From: Priapulus caudatus
Taxonomy: Eukaryota; Priapulida; Priapulimorpha; Priapulimorphida; Priapulidae
NCBI RefSeq assembly: GCF_000485595.1
Contig: NW_014578831.1
Location: forward strand, 3,393-54,528
DNA: 51,136 nt
Reading direction: 5' to 3'
Positions within the stretch are counted from its first letter, which is position 1. The number at the start of each line of letters is the position of its first letter. Below the pieces are notes generated by a model that did no database searches, was not told the origin of the DNA, and saw nothing but the letters and a program-made list of their open reading frames with translations. Position numbers and translations under genes: made by a program. Positions 10,204 to 19,270 of the stretch are shown one piece after another.

Positions 10204-11136
10204 CTAGCTGTTGTTGCTGTGCCATGCGTGGCAATGTTGTTGCCATGTCGGCTGTCTAGGCTGATAAGCGTTAACTGTGGCTCGTGTCTGCGTTGAGCTT
10301 GGCTTTGGCGCTGCCCATGGCGGTCGGTTTACCCGTGCCGCCGGCTGTTCGCCTGCTTGTGGATGCTGTAACTCCATTATCTCCGACACCACTCCTCTCA
10401 ACTCTTCTATCTGGCGCTGAATGGTAGGTGTTGCTTCGACGCCATCTATCTCCATGGGCTCCGCTTCTTGGTAGGGAGTAGAGCGCAGTTTAACCTCCTG
10501 CTCTATAGCGGCTTCGCCCGATGCGACTGCCACTGCCTTTTCCATGGTCTCCGGCCAGCATCGAACTAGCGTTCTCTTTATAGCTTCTCCCCTGAGGCCA
10601 TCGATGAGTTGGTCCACGATCCTATTTTGGAGGTGGGTATCTTCCCATGCGTTGGCCGCAAATGCTACTCTCGCACTAGCTTCCAATCTCCTTGCATACG
10701 CAGCTACAGTTTCATGCCGCGTTTGCTTCTCCCGCTTAAATCTTTGCAAGGCCACTGCTGTTTGCGAAGTATCTGTGTACTTGTTTCTCAGCAGTACGCC
10801 TAAGTTCGACCAACCCATTCCAGGTGTTCTGCTCATTAGAGATGCTGCATAGTCAGCTGCGTCTCCACCCAGCAATCTAAGTGCCAACTGCGCTTTTCAA
10901 TTGTTATCATTTTCATTCATAATAATTCCTAATCTTTCCAAATTTCGCATCCAAGTGCTGAAGGAGATTTGCGTTTTCTCTTCGCCCGTGAACACCTTAA
11001 ACGTACCCAATACCACCAATGCCTGTACCTTCTTGATTAACATCTCCATTTGTGACACGTGGGGTGGCGGTTCGTGATTAGGCGGTCCCCATTGCCCTAG
11101 TGGCTGATGGGGCTGCTCCGGCGGTTGATTATTCAT
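10204..11136 (-). pseudogene. Gypsy gag (capsid), one internal stop
   Basis: A 311-codon frame starts at ATG 11136 (MNNQPPEQPHQPLG) and shows a capsid-like helical region: FKVFTGEE, FSTWMRNLERLG, LALRLLGGDAADYA, LLRNKYTDTSQTAVAL, QRFKREKQTRHETVAAYARR, RIVDQLIDGLRGEAIK. This order, with the basic RFxRxxQ element, is typical of Ty3/gypsy gag. A TGA at 10897-10899 interrupts it within NN-KAQLALRL, where a tryptophan codon is likely. The C-terminal part is proline/glutamine-rich. After the frame ends at 10204 the sequence continues in two other frames: 10246-10028 (MATTLPRM to WSDRP) and a zinc knuckle at 10015-10053. At least one frameshift therefore separates gag from pol. Confidence 0.8.
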
Positions 11137-11879
11137 GCTTAGATATGAAACGGTACTAAAATTAATTACTATTAACCCCAATAAAATGTTTCTGAGCACA
11201 GACTACGTTGTACTTACAATAGTAGTGTAAGAATCACCGCTTCAGATGCGATTCCCCGTCGGCTGAAGAGGTTACCGGCGCTGCTGATGGTAGATAACCG
11301 CAATCTCCTATTAATCATGTCCAGATGTGGGATGCACGCGCGCCTCAGGCTATCGTGCGCGCTGCTGCCGCTCGATGCTGCACGGTGCCGCACGCTGCTG
11401 TCGCTCGATGCTGCACGATGCCGCACGCTGCTGTCGCTCGTGCGTGCGTGTTGATGCGGTGATATTGGTGACGCTGACGCCCACGCTGATGATGACGGGA
11501 CTTCTATCGACGTTGACGAAAATACTGATGACGACGGGACTTCTATCGGCGTTGACGGAAATGTTGATGATGTCTCCACGGTGATGATGTTGCTGGATGC
11601 GACGGCGTCCACGCTGCAATATCGCTGCCGCGCTGCTGCGCTGCAAGGTCACTGCCCGCTAAAGATATCCGGCTTGTTCATACGCACTTCTGCAGGCTCG
11701 GCAGATGCTACGCGGAGAATAGCAACGACGGTGATGCCGCTATCTCTCTGCTGCTACTGTTACTGCTGACGCCGACGATGACGCTTGATGTCAATACACG
11801 CACCACTCCCTATAATGCGGTGCTGACGTCACTGCTATTAATGCTAGCTTGCTAGTGATGCTAGCGCTCGAATGTCAAT
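11137..11879 (-). other. Gypsy 5' leader with short tandem repeats
   Basis: This is untranslated leader between the primer-site region and gag. A unit of about 30 bp (TGCTGCAC-TGCCGCACGCTG) is repeated around 11366-11435, and a unit of about 40 bp (ACGGGACTTCTATCG, then CGTTGACG) around 11495-11565. Open frames on both strands here are low-complexity products of these repeats. Confidence 0.6.
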
Positions 11880-11909
11880 GCAAGGTACTAACCACTATAC
11901 GATCACGGC
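11880..11909 (-). tRNA. Inverted 5' half of tRNA-His, fragment
   Basis: Minus strand reads GCCGTGATCGTATAGTGG through GTACCTTGC, identical over 30 nt to the 5' half of the tRNA-His at 12316-12390 but in the opposite direction. It ends at the anticodon stem and joins an LTR fragment at a TCACGG microhomology. It is a copy produced by rearrangement and cannot fold as a tRNA. Confidence 0.85.
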
Positions 11910-12315
11910 CATGTGCTGTACGAGCCAGTCATGCTACTGCGTCTCGCTGATCGTGCGCAGTGCTATCTATCTATTTTAAAACTACACTATTTAAATAGCG
12001 CGGGGATTTAAATCTCGCGCGCTCCATAGACTGCGCGCTCTGTTACACACGCCCCCTGCATAAAAAGTTGCATGCCCTCAAATGGCAACAACTGGCGTCC
12101 AATATCTCATTCACTATACTCGATTTAAGTGACCACGGGTTTCATGGTGGTGTCTGCTTTCTCAACAAGCTTCGTCTTGTAAGCATCGATCACTGGTCGG
12201 AATTGGCTGGTGAACGGGCTATTGAGCCTCCACGGTACTGAAGGAAAGCGGTATCTCCGTCAATTTCATGTTTCATCATTTTGGCCAGGGTGAAGAACCC
12301 GGGGTACTTGGGGAG
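11910..12315 (-). repeat. Duplicated LTR-plus-interior segment next to the 5' LTR
   Basis: Positions 11910-12047 copy the first part of the LTR as read in element direction (equivalent to 7351-7471, but carrying the TAGCGCGGGG insertion found only in the right LTR). Positions 12048-12315 copy the adjoining interior (7472-7743). The segment keeps the same orientation as the original. It is bounded on both sides by tRNA-His sequence in inverted orientation, so it arose by template switching or by rearrangement at the primer site. Confidence 0.85.
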
Positions 12316-12390
12316 GCCGTGATCGTATAGTGGTTAGTACCTTGCGTTGTGACCGCAATAACCCAAGTTCGAATCCTGGTCACGGCACCA
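12316..12390 (+). tRNA. Full-length tRNA-His (GTG) with encoded CCA, abutting the 5' LTR
   Basis: The 72-nt body folds as tRNA-His: acceptor GCCGTGA/TCACGGC fully paired, anticodon stem TTGCG/CGCAA, loop TTGTGAC with anticodon GTG, T loop TTCGAAT. It is followed by a genomic CCA, which eukaryotic tRNA genes do not encode. Four bases (ATAA) then separate it from the LTR at 12395. In element direction its last 18 nt, read antisense (TGGTGCCGTGACCAGG), are a standard primer-binding site, but here the entire tRNA is present. Departures from usual tRNA-His are A instead of G at loop position 37 and one mismatch in the T stem (CCAAG/CCTGG). It is best read as a reverse-transcribed or captured primer; a functional gene is less likely. 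Confidence 0.85.
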
Positions 12391-12394
12391 ATAA

Positions 12395-13371
12395 TGTACA
12401 GGTGTTCTAGACTGTTCGTGAGACACGTTGGGAGATGCCGACTGTGTGTAGCCTCGTGATCGTATAGGCGTTGAATTTATCTCTACTTGCGGTGTTATTG
12501 TCCTTGCGACGTGTCTGAACCTGTTCGCTATCGCGCTGGCGTAAACATTGCCTGTTCGCTATCGCGCTGGCGTAACGTTGCCTGTTTGAAGGGGATCGTC
12601 AACCGAGGTGTCGATGTGTCCGAGGCGGCGCAAGACGGTAAATTAAACACGAGATAGAAGAATGAAACACTACTTATGATCTTTATTCACTTGCGCACCA
12701 ATCAGGTCCTAGTCGTACCAGTAGTTAGATGAAAACACGTAAAGATTCTACTTGGTGTAGCTAACTATGTGGCTATGACGGCGAGTATAAGTATAAGCCG
12801 CACGACACGTCGGAAGTAGAAAGGAGGAGAAGATCCTGGTTTTTCTAAGGGAGGATTTTTATATGAGTGGCTTCAAACAGGCGTAACTAGGCGTAACTTT
12901 ACTTGACTGGTGGTCATTTATTCCTTGTGACAAGGACAGCGCCTAATCGTTTTGGCGCTCTACTTTGAAGTACATGGGCAATGGGAATTTATTGAGACAG
13001 GAGAAGGCCGTACGCTAAAGTTAGGGTGAGGCGCTAACGTGAGGTGTGGGCCGACATGTTTCTTGGGAACTCACCCACCTGGGAGGAGACTTGCAAAGGT
13101 TTATTGGTCACCTTCCCCGCTGCGTCGTCATGACTGACCGGCGGTCTCCCGCGCATGCGCTGCGGCGCCCTGACGTCGCGGCTAGTCAGAGACACGTGAC
13201 CGACAGTGCTGCTCCGCTCTCCAACGTCACAGACATGCGCTGTACGAGCCAGCCATGCTACTGCGTCTCGCTGATCGTGCGTAGTGCTATCTATCTATTT
13301 TAAAACTACACTATTTAAATAGCGCGGGGATTTAAATCTCGCGCACTCCGTAGACTGCGCGCTCTGTTACA
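12395..13371 (-). repeat. 5' LTR of gypsy element
   Basis: This is the 977-bp right copy. It should contain the element promoter and the start of the RNA read leftwards. It holds CGTGATCGTATAG at 12455-12467, about 60 nt from the primer site, complementary in the element RNA to nucleotides 4-16 of the primer tRNA-His. It ends TGTTACA before the TCAT duplication. Confidence 0.92.
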
Positions 13372-13525
13372 TCATTTCTGATATATTAGGTATATAATTT
13401 TATACCTAGCTATCGTATTTTGAGCATTACCCACAGCAATCCTCACAGTACGCGATCTTTAATAACGGAACATGATAAAAACACGAAATTTTATTGTTTA
13501 TTAAAAAGGCACAAGCAGTGCTTAC

Positions 13526-13752
13526 CAGGCAGAGTTTCGTTCTCGTCAATTCCTTTGCATCGCTTGTGGTACCACTCTGCACTTTTGCACCATGTCGTCA
13601 TTGATGATGCGCCGACATAGGCAGTAAATATAACTGCCGCTGTTTCTGCACTCGTCACTGCAGTACCAGTCCTCGCACTCATCTGGCAGTTGTTGCTGCC
13701 CTGCACATGTGGAATGCGGAACTGCAGCATCGCAGCATGTCCTCGTCCTTTT
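13526..13752 (-). pseudogene. DUF6589/PHD gene, exon 5 (zinc-finger exon)
   Basis: The exon runs from an acceptor (TTCATAG) to a donor GTAAGC. Three frames each hold part of a cysteine-rich region. The entering frame gives KDEDMLRCCSSAFHMC, which with YCTCK from exon 4 makes a first PHD-like half. The next frame gives CEDWYCSDECRN and YIYCLCRRI. The last gives CKSAEWYHKRCKGIDENETL. Together they resemble two adjacent PHD-type fingers, the second finished by WFCSETC in exon 6. Two single-base frame changes are required, so the copy is broken (or the assembly has errors). PHD fingers usually bind histone tails; in DUF6589 proteins their role is unknown to me. Confidence 0.65.
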
Positions 13753-13857
13753 CTATGAATACACACAATACCCATTTGTTGCTATAAATCTGTCGAAGTT
13801 GTTTAACTAGGCAATGTACAGCACTTATTTATGAGCACTTGAATTTAGTCTACATAC

Positions 13858-14116
13858 CTGCCTTACACGTGCAGTAAGCAAGAGCAGAGTCTGATGCATC
13901 TGTTGGCTCAGCCACATAGGTCTCTGTGGCTAGAGCTATGCCCTCACTATCTGGTTCTTCCCAGCAGAAGTCTACCAACTCCTGCGCGAGCTGGTGCAGC
14001 CAATTAAGCTGTGCGCGGATTGGTTTCTGTCTGGGGAACCCAGCGGGCATGTCTCCTAGGCATGCCATGCCCCGCAGGCGCAGTGCACAGAGCAATACGT
14101 GCCCCTCGGTTGCAAA
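13858..14116 (-). CDS. DUF6589/PHD gene, exon 4
   Basis: The exon is bounded by CTCCTGCAG acceptor and GTATGT donor. The open frame runs FATEGHVLLCALRLRG, then IRAQLNWLHQLAQELVDFCW, ending ALAYCTCKAG, the start of a PHD-like finger. The EGH-(V/I) plus downstream VVD-C pattern matches the segment of DUF6589 proteins that precedes the EGDG block. It enters in phase 0, while exon 3 with its best donor ends in phase 1, so either the weaker donor GTACGA is used or an indel has occurred. Exit phase 1 agrees with exon 5. Confidence 0.65.
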
Positions 14117-14231
14117 CTGCAGGAGAGCAACGTTTGCATTGGAAAAGTTTGTAAACTTTTTAATGAGACAGTGATAGAAATGCTATTGTCGATTTACGAT
14201 ATATCTGAAAAGGTTTTTCCAATGAACTCAC

Positions 14232-14364
14232 CTCGTACATCCCAGACGTGCTGGAAATTGGTCATGACGTCCTTTTTCAGGGATCGTTGGTTGAATTCGT
14301 GAAGTTGTGCAACCGTTCCCCGATCCGCTTCACTGGCTCCAAGAAAGAACTTATTGTTGGAGTA
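14232..14364 (-). CDS. DUF6589/PHD gene, exon 3
   Basis: The exon lies between an acceptor (AATAACAG) and donor GTGAGT, and is open in phase 0 from exon 2: YSNNKFFLGASEADRGTV, then QLHEFNQRSLKKDVMTNFQ and HVWDV. It is short and rich in charged residues with no motif of its own; it is included because its splice sites and frame fit its neighbours. Confidence 0.6.
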
Positions 14365-14530
14365 CTGTTATTGAGGGATACACAGTTACCCATAATTCAA
14401 TATCTAGTTACAAACTCAATATAATTGCCACGTATTATATGATATCGTTTCCCGATTAAGCCGGTATAGTTGTAAACATCGATCTGAAAAACATGCTGGC
14501 AGTGCCATTGCTTCATTGTTGCTTAATAAC

Positions 14531-14773
14531 CTGAAGTAGAAGAATTTCTTTGTGAGGAGCTGGCCAAAAACCGCCTAGCCGATGGTGCCACTCGTCCCCA
14601 TTGCTCCTCGCTCGTTGGGCATGGAGAATCCTCTCAATTGAAAGTCCGTTGCCACCCACCAGGCACTCCACAGGTTTGTCCTGCACAACTGCAATATACT
14701 GCTGCAGTTGTCGCAGAACGTTGGTCATTCCAACCGTGCTTGCCGGATCTGCGTCTATGACGCCTATTTTGAC
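14531..14773 (-). CDS. DUF6589/PHD gene, exon 2
   Basis: The acceptor is TTATTCAAG and the donor GTTATT is weak. The 81-codon open frame reads IGVIDADPASTVGMTNVL, then LQQYIAVVQDKPVECLVGG, GLSIERILHAQRARSNGDE and HHRLGGFWPAPHKE. This matches the DUF6589 segment with a V-x-GG(D)xLS-ER-A-R core followed by RL-GL-P--H; here the usual D after GG is N. It enters and leaves in phase 0, matching exons 1 and 3. The role of this domain is not established; it is common in multi-copy invertebrate and fungal proteins and may be transposon-derived. Confidence 0.7.
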
Positions 14774-14912
14774 CTTGAATAAAATACGAAAAACGTTTTG
14801 CTGCTCGTAAGCAGCACACGGCAATAATCCCCGCAACCACCACGGGGATAACAACGTCGTGTGTGAGAAACCCTCACAAAGCTGCATGATACTTTTGGTT
14901 TTAATCACTCAC

Positions 14913-15300
14913 CAAGTCAGACAGCTCCTGCATTTCCTTGCTGTACTAATGCAGCAACCGCGGCTCAAGCCTTTTCTGCAGGTGCTTTAGCTCGTCCACA
15001 TTGGTCGCCAAGATGTGTTTGACAGCAAACACCATGCGCTCCCGCTTGCGGTCGAAGACATCCGGAGCTGGTAGAAAACTATTTGCTTCGAGCGAACTTG
15101 CCGCCAGTGTCATAGTGGGGCATGCTGCGACAGGAGGGGGGACCCGGTCCCGGACTGCGAAGCACATCGTCATCAGCAGGAAGCTGTTTTGGTTGCCTGT
15201 GTGATGATGCTTCGCCTCTGTGCCAATTTGCACGTTGTCAACACAAAACCCATAGGTCGGTGTACAATGATACGTCAACTGACGCCTGACCAGTGATGAT
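14913..15300 (-). pseudogene. DUF6589/PHD gene, exon 1 visible (one stop)
   Basis: The open minus frame starts at or before 15300 and ends at a strong GTGAGT donor (14907-14912) in phase 0. It contains TYHCTPTYGFCVDNVQIG, KHHHTGNQNSFLLMTMC and FAVRDRVPPP, the DN-(V/I)-K/H-QN- pattern that opens DUF6589. A TAG at 14946-14948 interrupts it 11 codons before the donor. No exon encoding the protein N terminus is visible to the right. The gene as seen spans 6207-15300 with an LTR element in intron 5, and it carries a stop, frameshifts and a small duplication. Confidence 0.7.
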
Positions 15301-16495
15301 GGATCATTACCAGCATATCGTCCATATTACCTCGCGCATGCGCATTGACACCTTAATCGCTATACGCAGTGGCAATGGGTTTTCATAATAGGAATGTTCT
15401 ATAGATAGATATAGTTCATTTGTGTGAAGGCAATGTGTAGTTGCGTATAGCACATTTGTTTCAACATATACCAAGCTATTTACTGGCGAAATTTCGATAG
15501 AATAGTCAAATTATTTATGGTGTCCCTAAATAAGATTAAATTTTGTGATTTGAAGCGATAATTTCGAGCTTTTTAGAATAATTTGGCGTGAGGTCCAAGT
15601 TCGAAGCGGGGCCGTTAATAAATGGCTAAACAAAGTGAAGTTGCGTATAGCTAAGTGTAGATGGCGATACCTTCGTTGTGCAGATTCTAGCTTTGCAAAT
15701 CATTCAGATAATTTTTAATGGTGTCCATGGGGGGCTAAAAATGACACAAAAACCAAAATTGTCAAGATTTTCTGAATCATATTAAAGAAGTGTTTTCTTT
15801 ACATATTTAAATGGGGGAGTAATTTACCATGTATATATAGTTTAGCCATGTTATAACTACTGGTATGTGCAACTACCTAAAGGGGAAAGGGCCTACAAAC
15901 CTAGGGCAGTACTGGTTAGGCCCTGTGATTTATTTTATTTCTGTGCTGGGTTGGGGTCAAATTTGGCAGATTTTCTGAATAATAATATAGGGAACTTGTT
16001 CTTAGTTGTCTGGGCCTAGGCTAACTTAGTATTTTCTATACAATGAGGGGCATAACCAGGGTCCATTACATGCTGGGAATTTTTGAAGGGGTAAAAAAAT
16101 TATGATGTCGGGTAATCTTTTATTGGGATCATCTTTTCTGGATAACTGCAGGACCAGGGGCCATGCATAATGATGCCAGAAAAAAACTACATATACCAAG
16201 GAACTGAGAAGATATAAATTAAAATATATACTTTGTTTTATTTATTTCATGAAAAACATAACATATTTACAGAAATACCCATTAATTTGTGAACAGCAGT
16301 ATGTGGACAGATAAGGCTAAGAATTCAAACTTTCAGCACCCTTCACACTTGACTACACAATTTTGTATGCAATAAAACATTAAAACAGAACCACATAATA
16401 CAAATGTCATACATCAAATAAAATTCATCACAATTCATGCAATAATAACTCTTTTCTGGCATCACAACTTTCAGTCAAAGTTAAAAACATGCATT
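15301..16495. other. Intergenic AT-rich stretch
   Basis: No gene recognised. GTTGCGTATAGC occurs twice (about 15431 and 15641). Several TTTATT words near 16239-16250 are AATAAA-type on the minus strand and could serve as polyadenylation signals for the gene that ends at 16496. Confidence 0.45.
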
Positions 16496-18307
16496 TTATA
16501 GTTTGCTCCGAAGTAAGTCTCGTAATTTTTCAAGACTTCTAAATTTAGTAGCAACACCAATTTCTTTTAGTTTTGCCTTCAAATCACCAACACTCATATC
16601 GTCTACAGCAATACCAATGTCATCTGCCTCAGTTTCTCGTGCTGGGCGTTTTCGATTTTCAAAAATATCTTTCTGCCAGTATTCCAACTTCCTTTTCGAG
16701 TACTCTCGGGGCACCCTTTTTTGGTCAATTAAGTGATTTTGGCGCCATGTTGTCTGTATAACAGAAGCACATGCTTCTATCCTATTTGAATGCTGCTTAT
16801 GTATGCATTTCACCACATCATTCAATTTCTCCATGCCCTGGGCACTAAATTGTTTGATCCCAAGGTGTAGCATCGACAAATTTGGAACATGATGGACAAG
16901 TATATGCATGTATGGAGTCACCCGTGCTATTTCGTAACCCTTCCTTTTCCCAGCCAGAGTCAGGAACAGCTCAATCCAATCTTTTGCCATGTTGAACAGA
17001 TGTTTCTCAGTCACCTCTGCTTCATTTTGGAAAGAGGAGGTAATTGCAAAATACACCTGAGCAAATTTTTCCCAAATTTCAATTACATTTATTTCAGTAT
17101 TTTGGTGCAGCACATGCTTTTCTCTGAGTATTTGGGGTAATTTTCTCAACAGGTTTTTTTTCTCTTCTCCCATTAGGCTTGAAAACTCTAAACTCCCAGT
17201 GCCTTTACCATTTTTGTCCCTGGTCTCCCACACTTTGAAACTTACACCGGCTTCTCTTATAGCATTTACCAAACCATTCAAATGAGATTTTTCATTAGCT
17301 AAAGATTTAGCCACGGCCCCAATTTTTACTTTGTCATCACAGTCACTTACATCTTGAATCAAATTTTCAAGAAGCCGGTCTGTGATTCTCAACATTAAAT
17401 GCAATTCATCAATAATAATATTCTCAGGTGGCAAATTTACTAGTGGTTTATGCTTACACCCATACACTTGTTTATCAGCACATTTATGCATGTCTTCATT
17501 GGTACGTTTGAAGGATGGATCGCTATAGAAATCTTCTGGCTTCGACATATCCCCTCTATCATTTTTATGCACCTTGCAATATATACAAGCATGATTTCCA
17601 GTGGCACCACTCATACCAAGAACCATTTAAAGGAATTTGTAATCTGCAGCTAAGAAAACCTTTACAGGGAATTCCTCGCCATCAACTTCAATAGTACCAC
17701 GGTTATGTAGAGTATTTATGGACTTGAATACATTGCAAAATGATTTCCTATATAAGTCATATGATTCCTGAGCTTTTACAACAGCCACAGCATGGTGCTG
17801 GTGACAATTAAAGCTAGTATCAGAACTAGACTTATCAGAGAACATGGAAAAACTCATCACACACATACCAGCATTTCTTGATAAACTGGTGCCATCACCA
17901 CAAAATTTCAGGCAAAATGTGGGTTTTTCATCACCAGGGAGGGTGTTTATTTTGTAGGGATGCCTTGGCAGCAAAGATTACCTCTTCTTCAACACAGATT
18001 TCTGCACCTTCTACTGAGCCAGGGGTTCTTTGAACATGACAACATGTGTTCATATCTGAGCGCAATTGCTTTATTAGATATGCCTTTGGCAAACCATTGC
18101 ATATAACTGACAATTCGTGGTAACATGCATCAGATACATAAAACCTATCTAGTATGAATAGCACCTGTTTCAACTTTTCTTTTTCATTTTCAGACAGTTT
18201 GTGGTATGAAACACCATGTTGAGTCCCACTGGAGTCAGTAACAGTTAAACTGTCTAAACTGAGACCAAATGCCTTTAGAAACCAGACTGCACATCCAGCC
18301 CTGGATT
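16496..18307 (-). pseudogene. Repeated invertebrate family protein, main coding body
   Basis: Nearly intronless minus-strand coding block of a family I recall as multi-copy and uncharacterised in sponges and cnidarians. From the gap leftward: SRAGCAVWFLKAFGL, LFILDRFYVSDACYHEL, KQLRSDMN, CLKFCGDGTSLSRNAGM, a stop, MVLGMSGATGNHACIYCKVH, IIIDELHLMLRITDRLL, GKGTGSLEFSSL, VTPYMHILVHHVPNL, FSAQGMEKLNDVVK and a C-terminal SAP-like helix pair (SVGDLKAKLKEIGV). Breaks: a frameshift near 17960 and TAA at 17627-17629, where an L codon (TTA) is likely. From the second break to the stop, 376 codons are intact. Conserved acidic residues in CGDG, IIDELH and QGMEK could form a DDE-type site, but that is inference. 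Its upstream part continues at 18400-19270. Confidence 0.7.
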
Positions 18308-18317
18308 NNNNNNNNNN
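18308..18317. other. Assembly gap (10 N) beside TA microsatellite
   Basis: Ten N residues are followed by (TA)n to about 18361. The true length here is unknown, and coding sequence of the repeated-family gene runs into the gap from the left. Confidence 0.97.
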
Positions 18318-18367
<50 letters not shown>

Positions 18368-18399
18368 AAAGTATAATATTTTAATTATATAACTATATT

Positions 18400-18642
18400 C
18401 ATATTATTATCACTAACACATGTTGAGCACACCTCTTTCTTTACAATTCTGCAAGCGATTTTCACTAGGGCTTTTCTCGCAGAAACCGAGTGCTTTGTCA
18501 AAACAGCAAATCCTTCCACGTAGCGGTAGCAGCTTAGGTATCCAGCCGCTTGCTCAGTATACGACTTGTTAGGAGGAATAGGAGCATTAGATGATGTAGA
18601 TTCGTCTGCCAATGATGATGAGCAGCGCAATGCAGACGATAA
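18400..18642 (-). pseudogene. Repeated-family gene, N-terminal coding part (left of MITE)
   Basis: The minus frame is open across LRCSSSLADESTSSNAP, then KSYTEQAAGYLSCYRYVEG and KALVKIACRIVKKEVCSTC. The last part, an (A/V)-x-K-I--IVK-E stretch before cysteines, resembles the region upstream of the main block in this family. The frame is cut by the MITE at 18643 and continues on its other side in register once the 409-bp insert and one TAA are removed. Confidence 0.6.
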
Positions 18643-19051
18643 AGCCTAGGACACACTAGCGATTCTGAACGCTGCCCGGCAGCGTTTATGTTCGCTCACG
18701 AATTTAGAACGCCGTACGAGTGTGGACACACTATACGGTGTCCAACCACTTCCAACGGCTATTCTAGCTTTCGTTGCTACACTTGATTGGCTGCTAAAAA
18801 CAATCGCGTTCGAACACGATGATTCATTGCTGGGCGCGCTGGCGCTAGCTGGTGCAAGCGCATGCAAGCGCATGCGCCGTACGCAAGCGGGTGCGTAAAT
18901 ATTCAACATGCTGAATGCGAGCGATCAGCCGGGCGTATGGGATCGCGTGCGAAATACGCTGCCGTGAGACCGGACACACCGCGCGGACCCGGCATCGTAT
19001 TTATCGATCGCAAGCGGCCAGCGTAGAAAATCGCACAGTGTGTCCTAGGCT
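18643..19051. mobile_element. PIF/Harbinger-type MITE, copy B, in coding sequence
   Basis: This 409-bp element has ends AGCCTAGGACACACTAGCGA and the reverse complement of AGCCTAGGACACACTGTGCG. The 3-bp duplication TAA lies at 18640-18642 and 19052-19054. It matches copy A at 4033-5085 across its length. It contains GCAAGCGCATGC-type short repeats near 18853-18880 and no coding capacity. Confidence 0.88.
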
Positions 19052-19054
19052 TAA

Positions 19055-19270
19055 CACAGAAGGCGATGCCGATACAGACTGAAATGCGGGTGGCGTAGAT
19101 GCTGATTTTGGTGTCGAGAAGTGAGGTCTTTTATTTCTTGGCACGATAGGTGATGTGTTTTGTAGGTGATGTGTTTTCAGTATTGTCCAGACGAGTTCTC
19201 TTAGCGCTTACGTGGCGACTGATAATAGTATTAACGCGTCTTACGTTATTGTTGCATGCATCGCACATGT
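19055..19270 (-). pseudogene. Repeated-family gene, 5' coding end
   Basis: From a possible start at 19260-19270 (ATG TGC GAT GCA TGC, giving MCDACNNNVRR with a CxxC pair) the minus frame reads IISRHVSAKRTRLDNTENTS. A 16-bp tandem duplication (AGGTGATGTGTTTTGT, about 19147-19178) shifts the frame; beyond it the sequence continues IVPRNKRPHFSTPKSASTPP to the MITE edge. The frame may extend further upstream, so the start is uncertain. Confidence 0.5.

Larger units (their letters stand above)
6515..13371 (-). mobile_element. Ty3/gypsy-type LTR retrotransposon, non-autonomous, complete ends
   Basis: Two direct LTRs (6515-7471 and 12395-13371) enclose a minus-strand interior with gag, protease and the first part of reverse transcriptase. 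The target duplication TCAT is intact (6511-6514 and 13372-13375). The LTRs begin TG and end CA. By hand count they differ at about 35 positions plus three indels, roughly 3.5 percent, so the insertion is not recent. The RT active site, RNase H and integrase are missing: pol stops just after VRDT at 8771 and unrelated sequence follows. The element must therefore have moved with enzymes from relatives. It lies in an intron of the DUF6589/PHD gene, in the same orientation. Confidence 0.9.

Noticed and set aside
11214-11769. Serine-rich and arginine/cysteine-rich open frames on both strands
   Set aside because: They arise from short tandem repeats in the gypsy leader; neither strand has known motifs.
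12315-12316. G at position -1 of the tRNA copy as proof that mature tRNA-His was copied
   Set aside because: The G is part of a GGCC word also present in the source interior at 7740-7743, so it may be junction microhomology.
12316-12390. Ordinary functional tRNA-His gene
   Set aside because: It carries an encoded CCA, has a T-stem mismatch, lacks a nearby T-run terminator and sits exactly at the primer site of an LTR element.
16496-16504. C-terminal SKL as a peroxisomal signal
   Set aside because: The context is a repeat-borne DNA-binding-like protein; three residues can match by chance.
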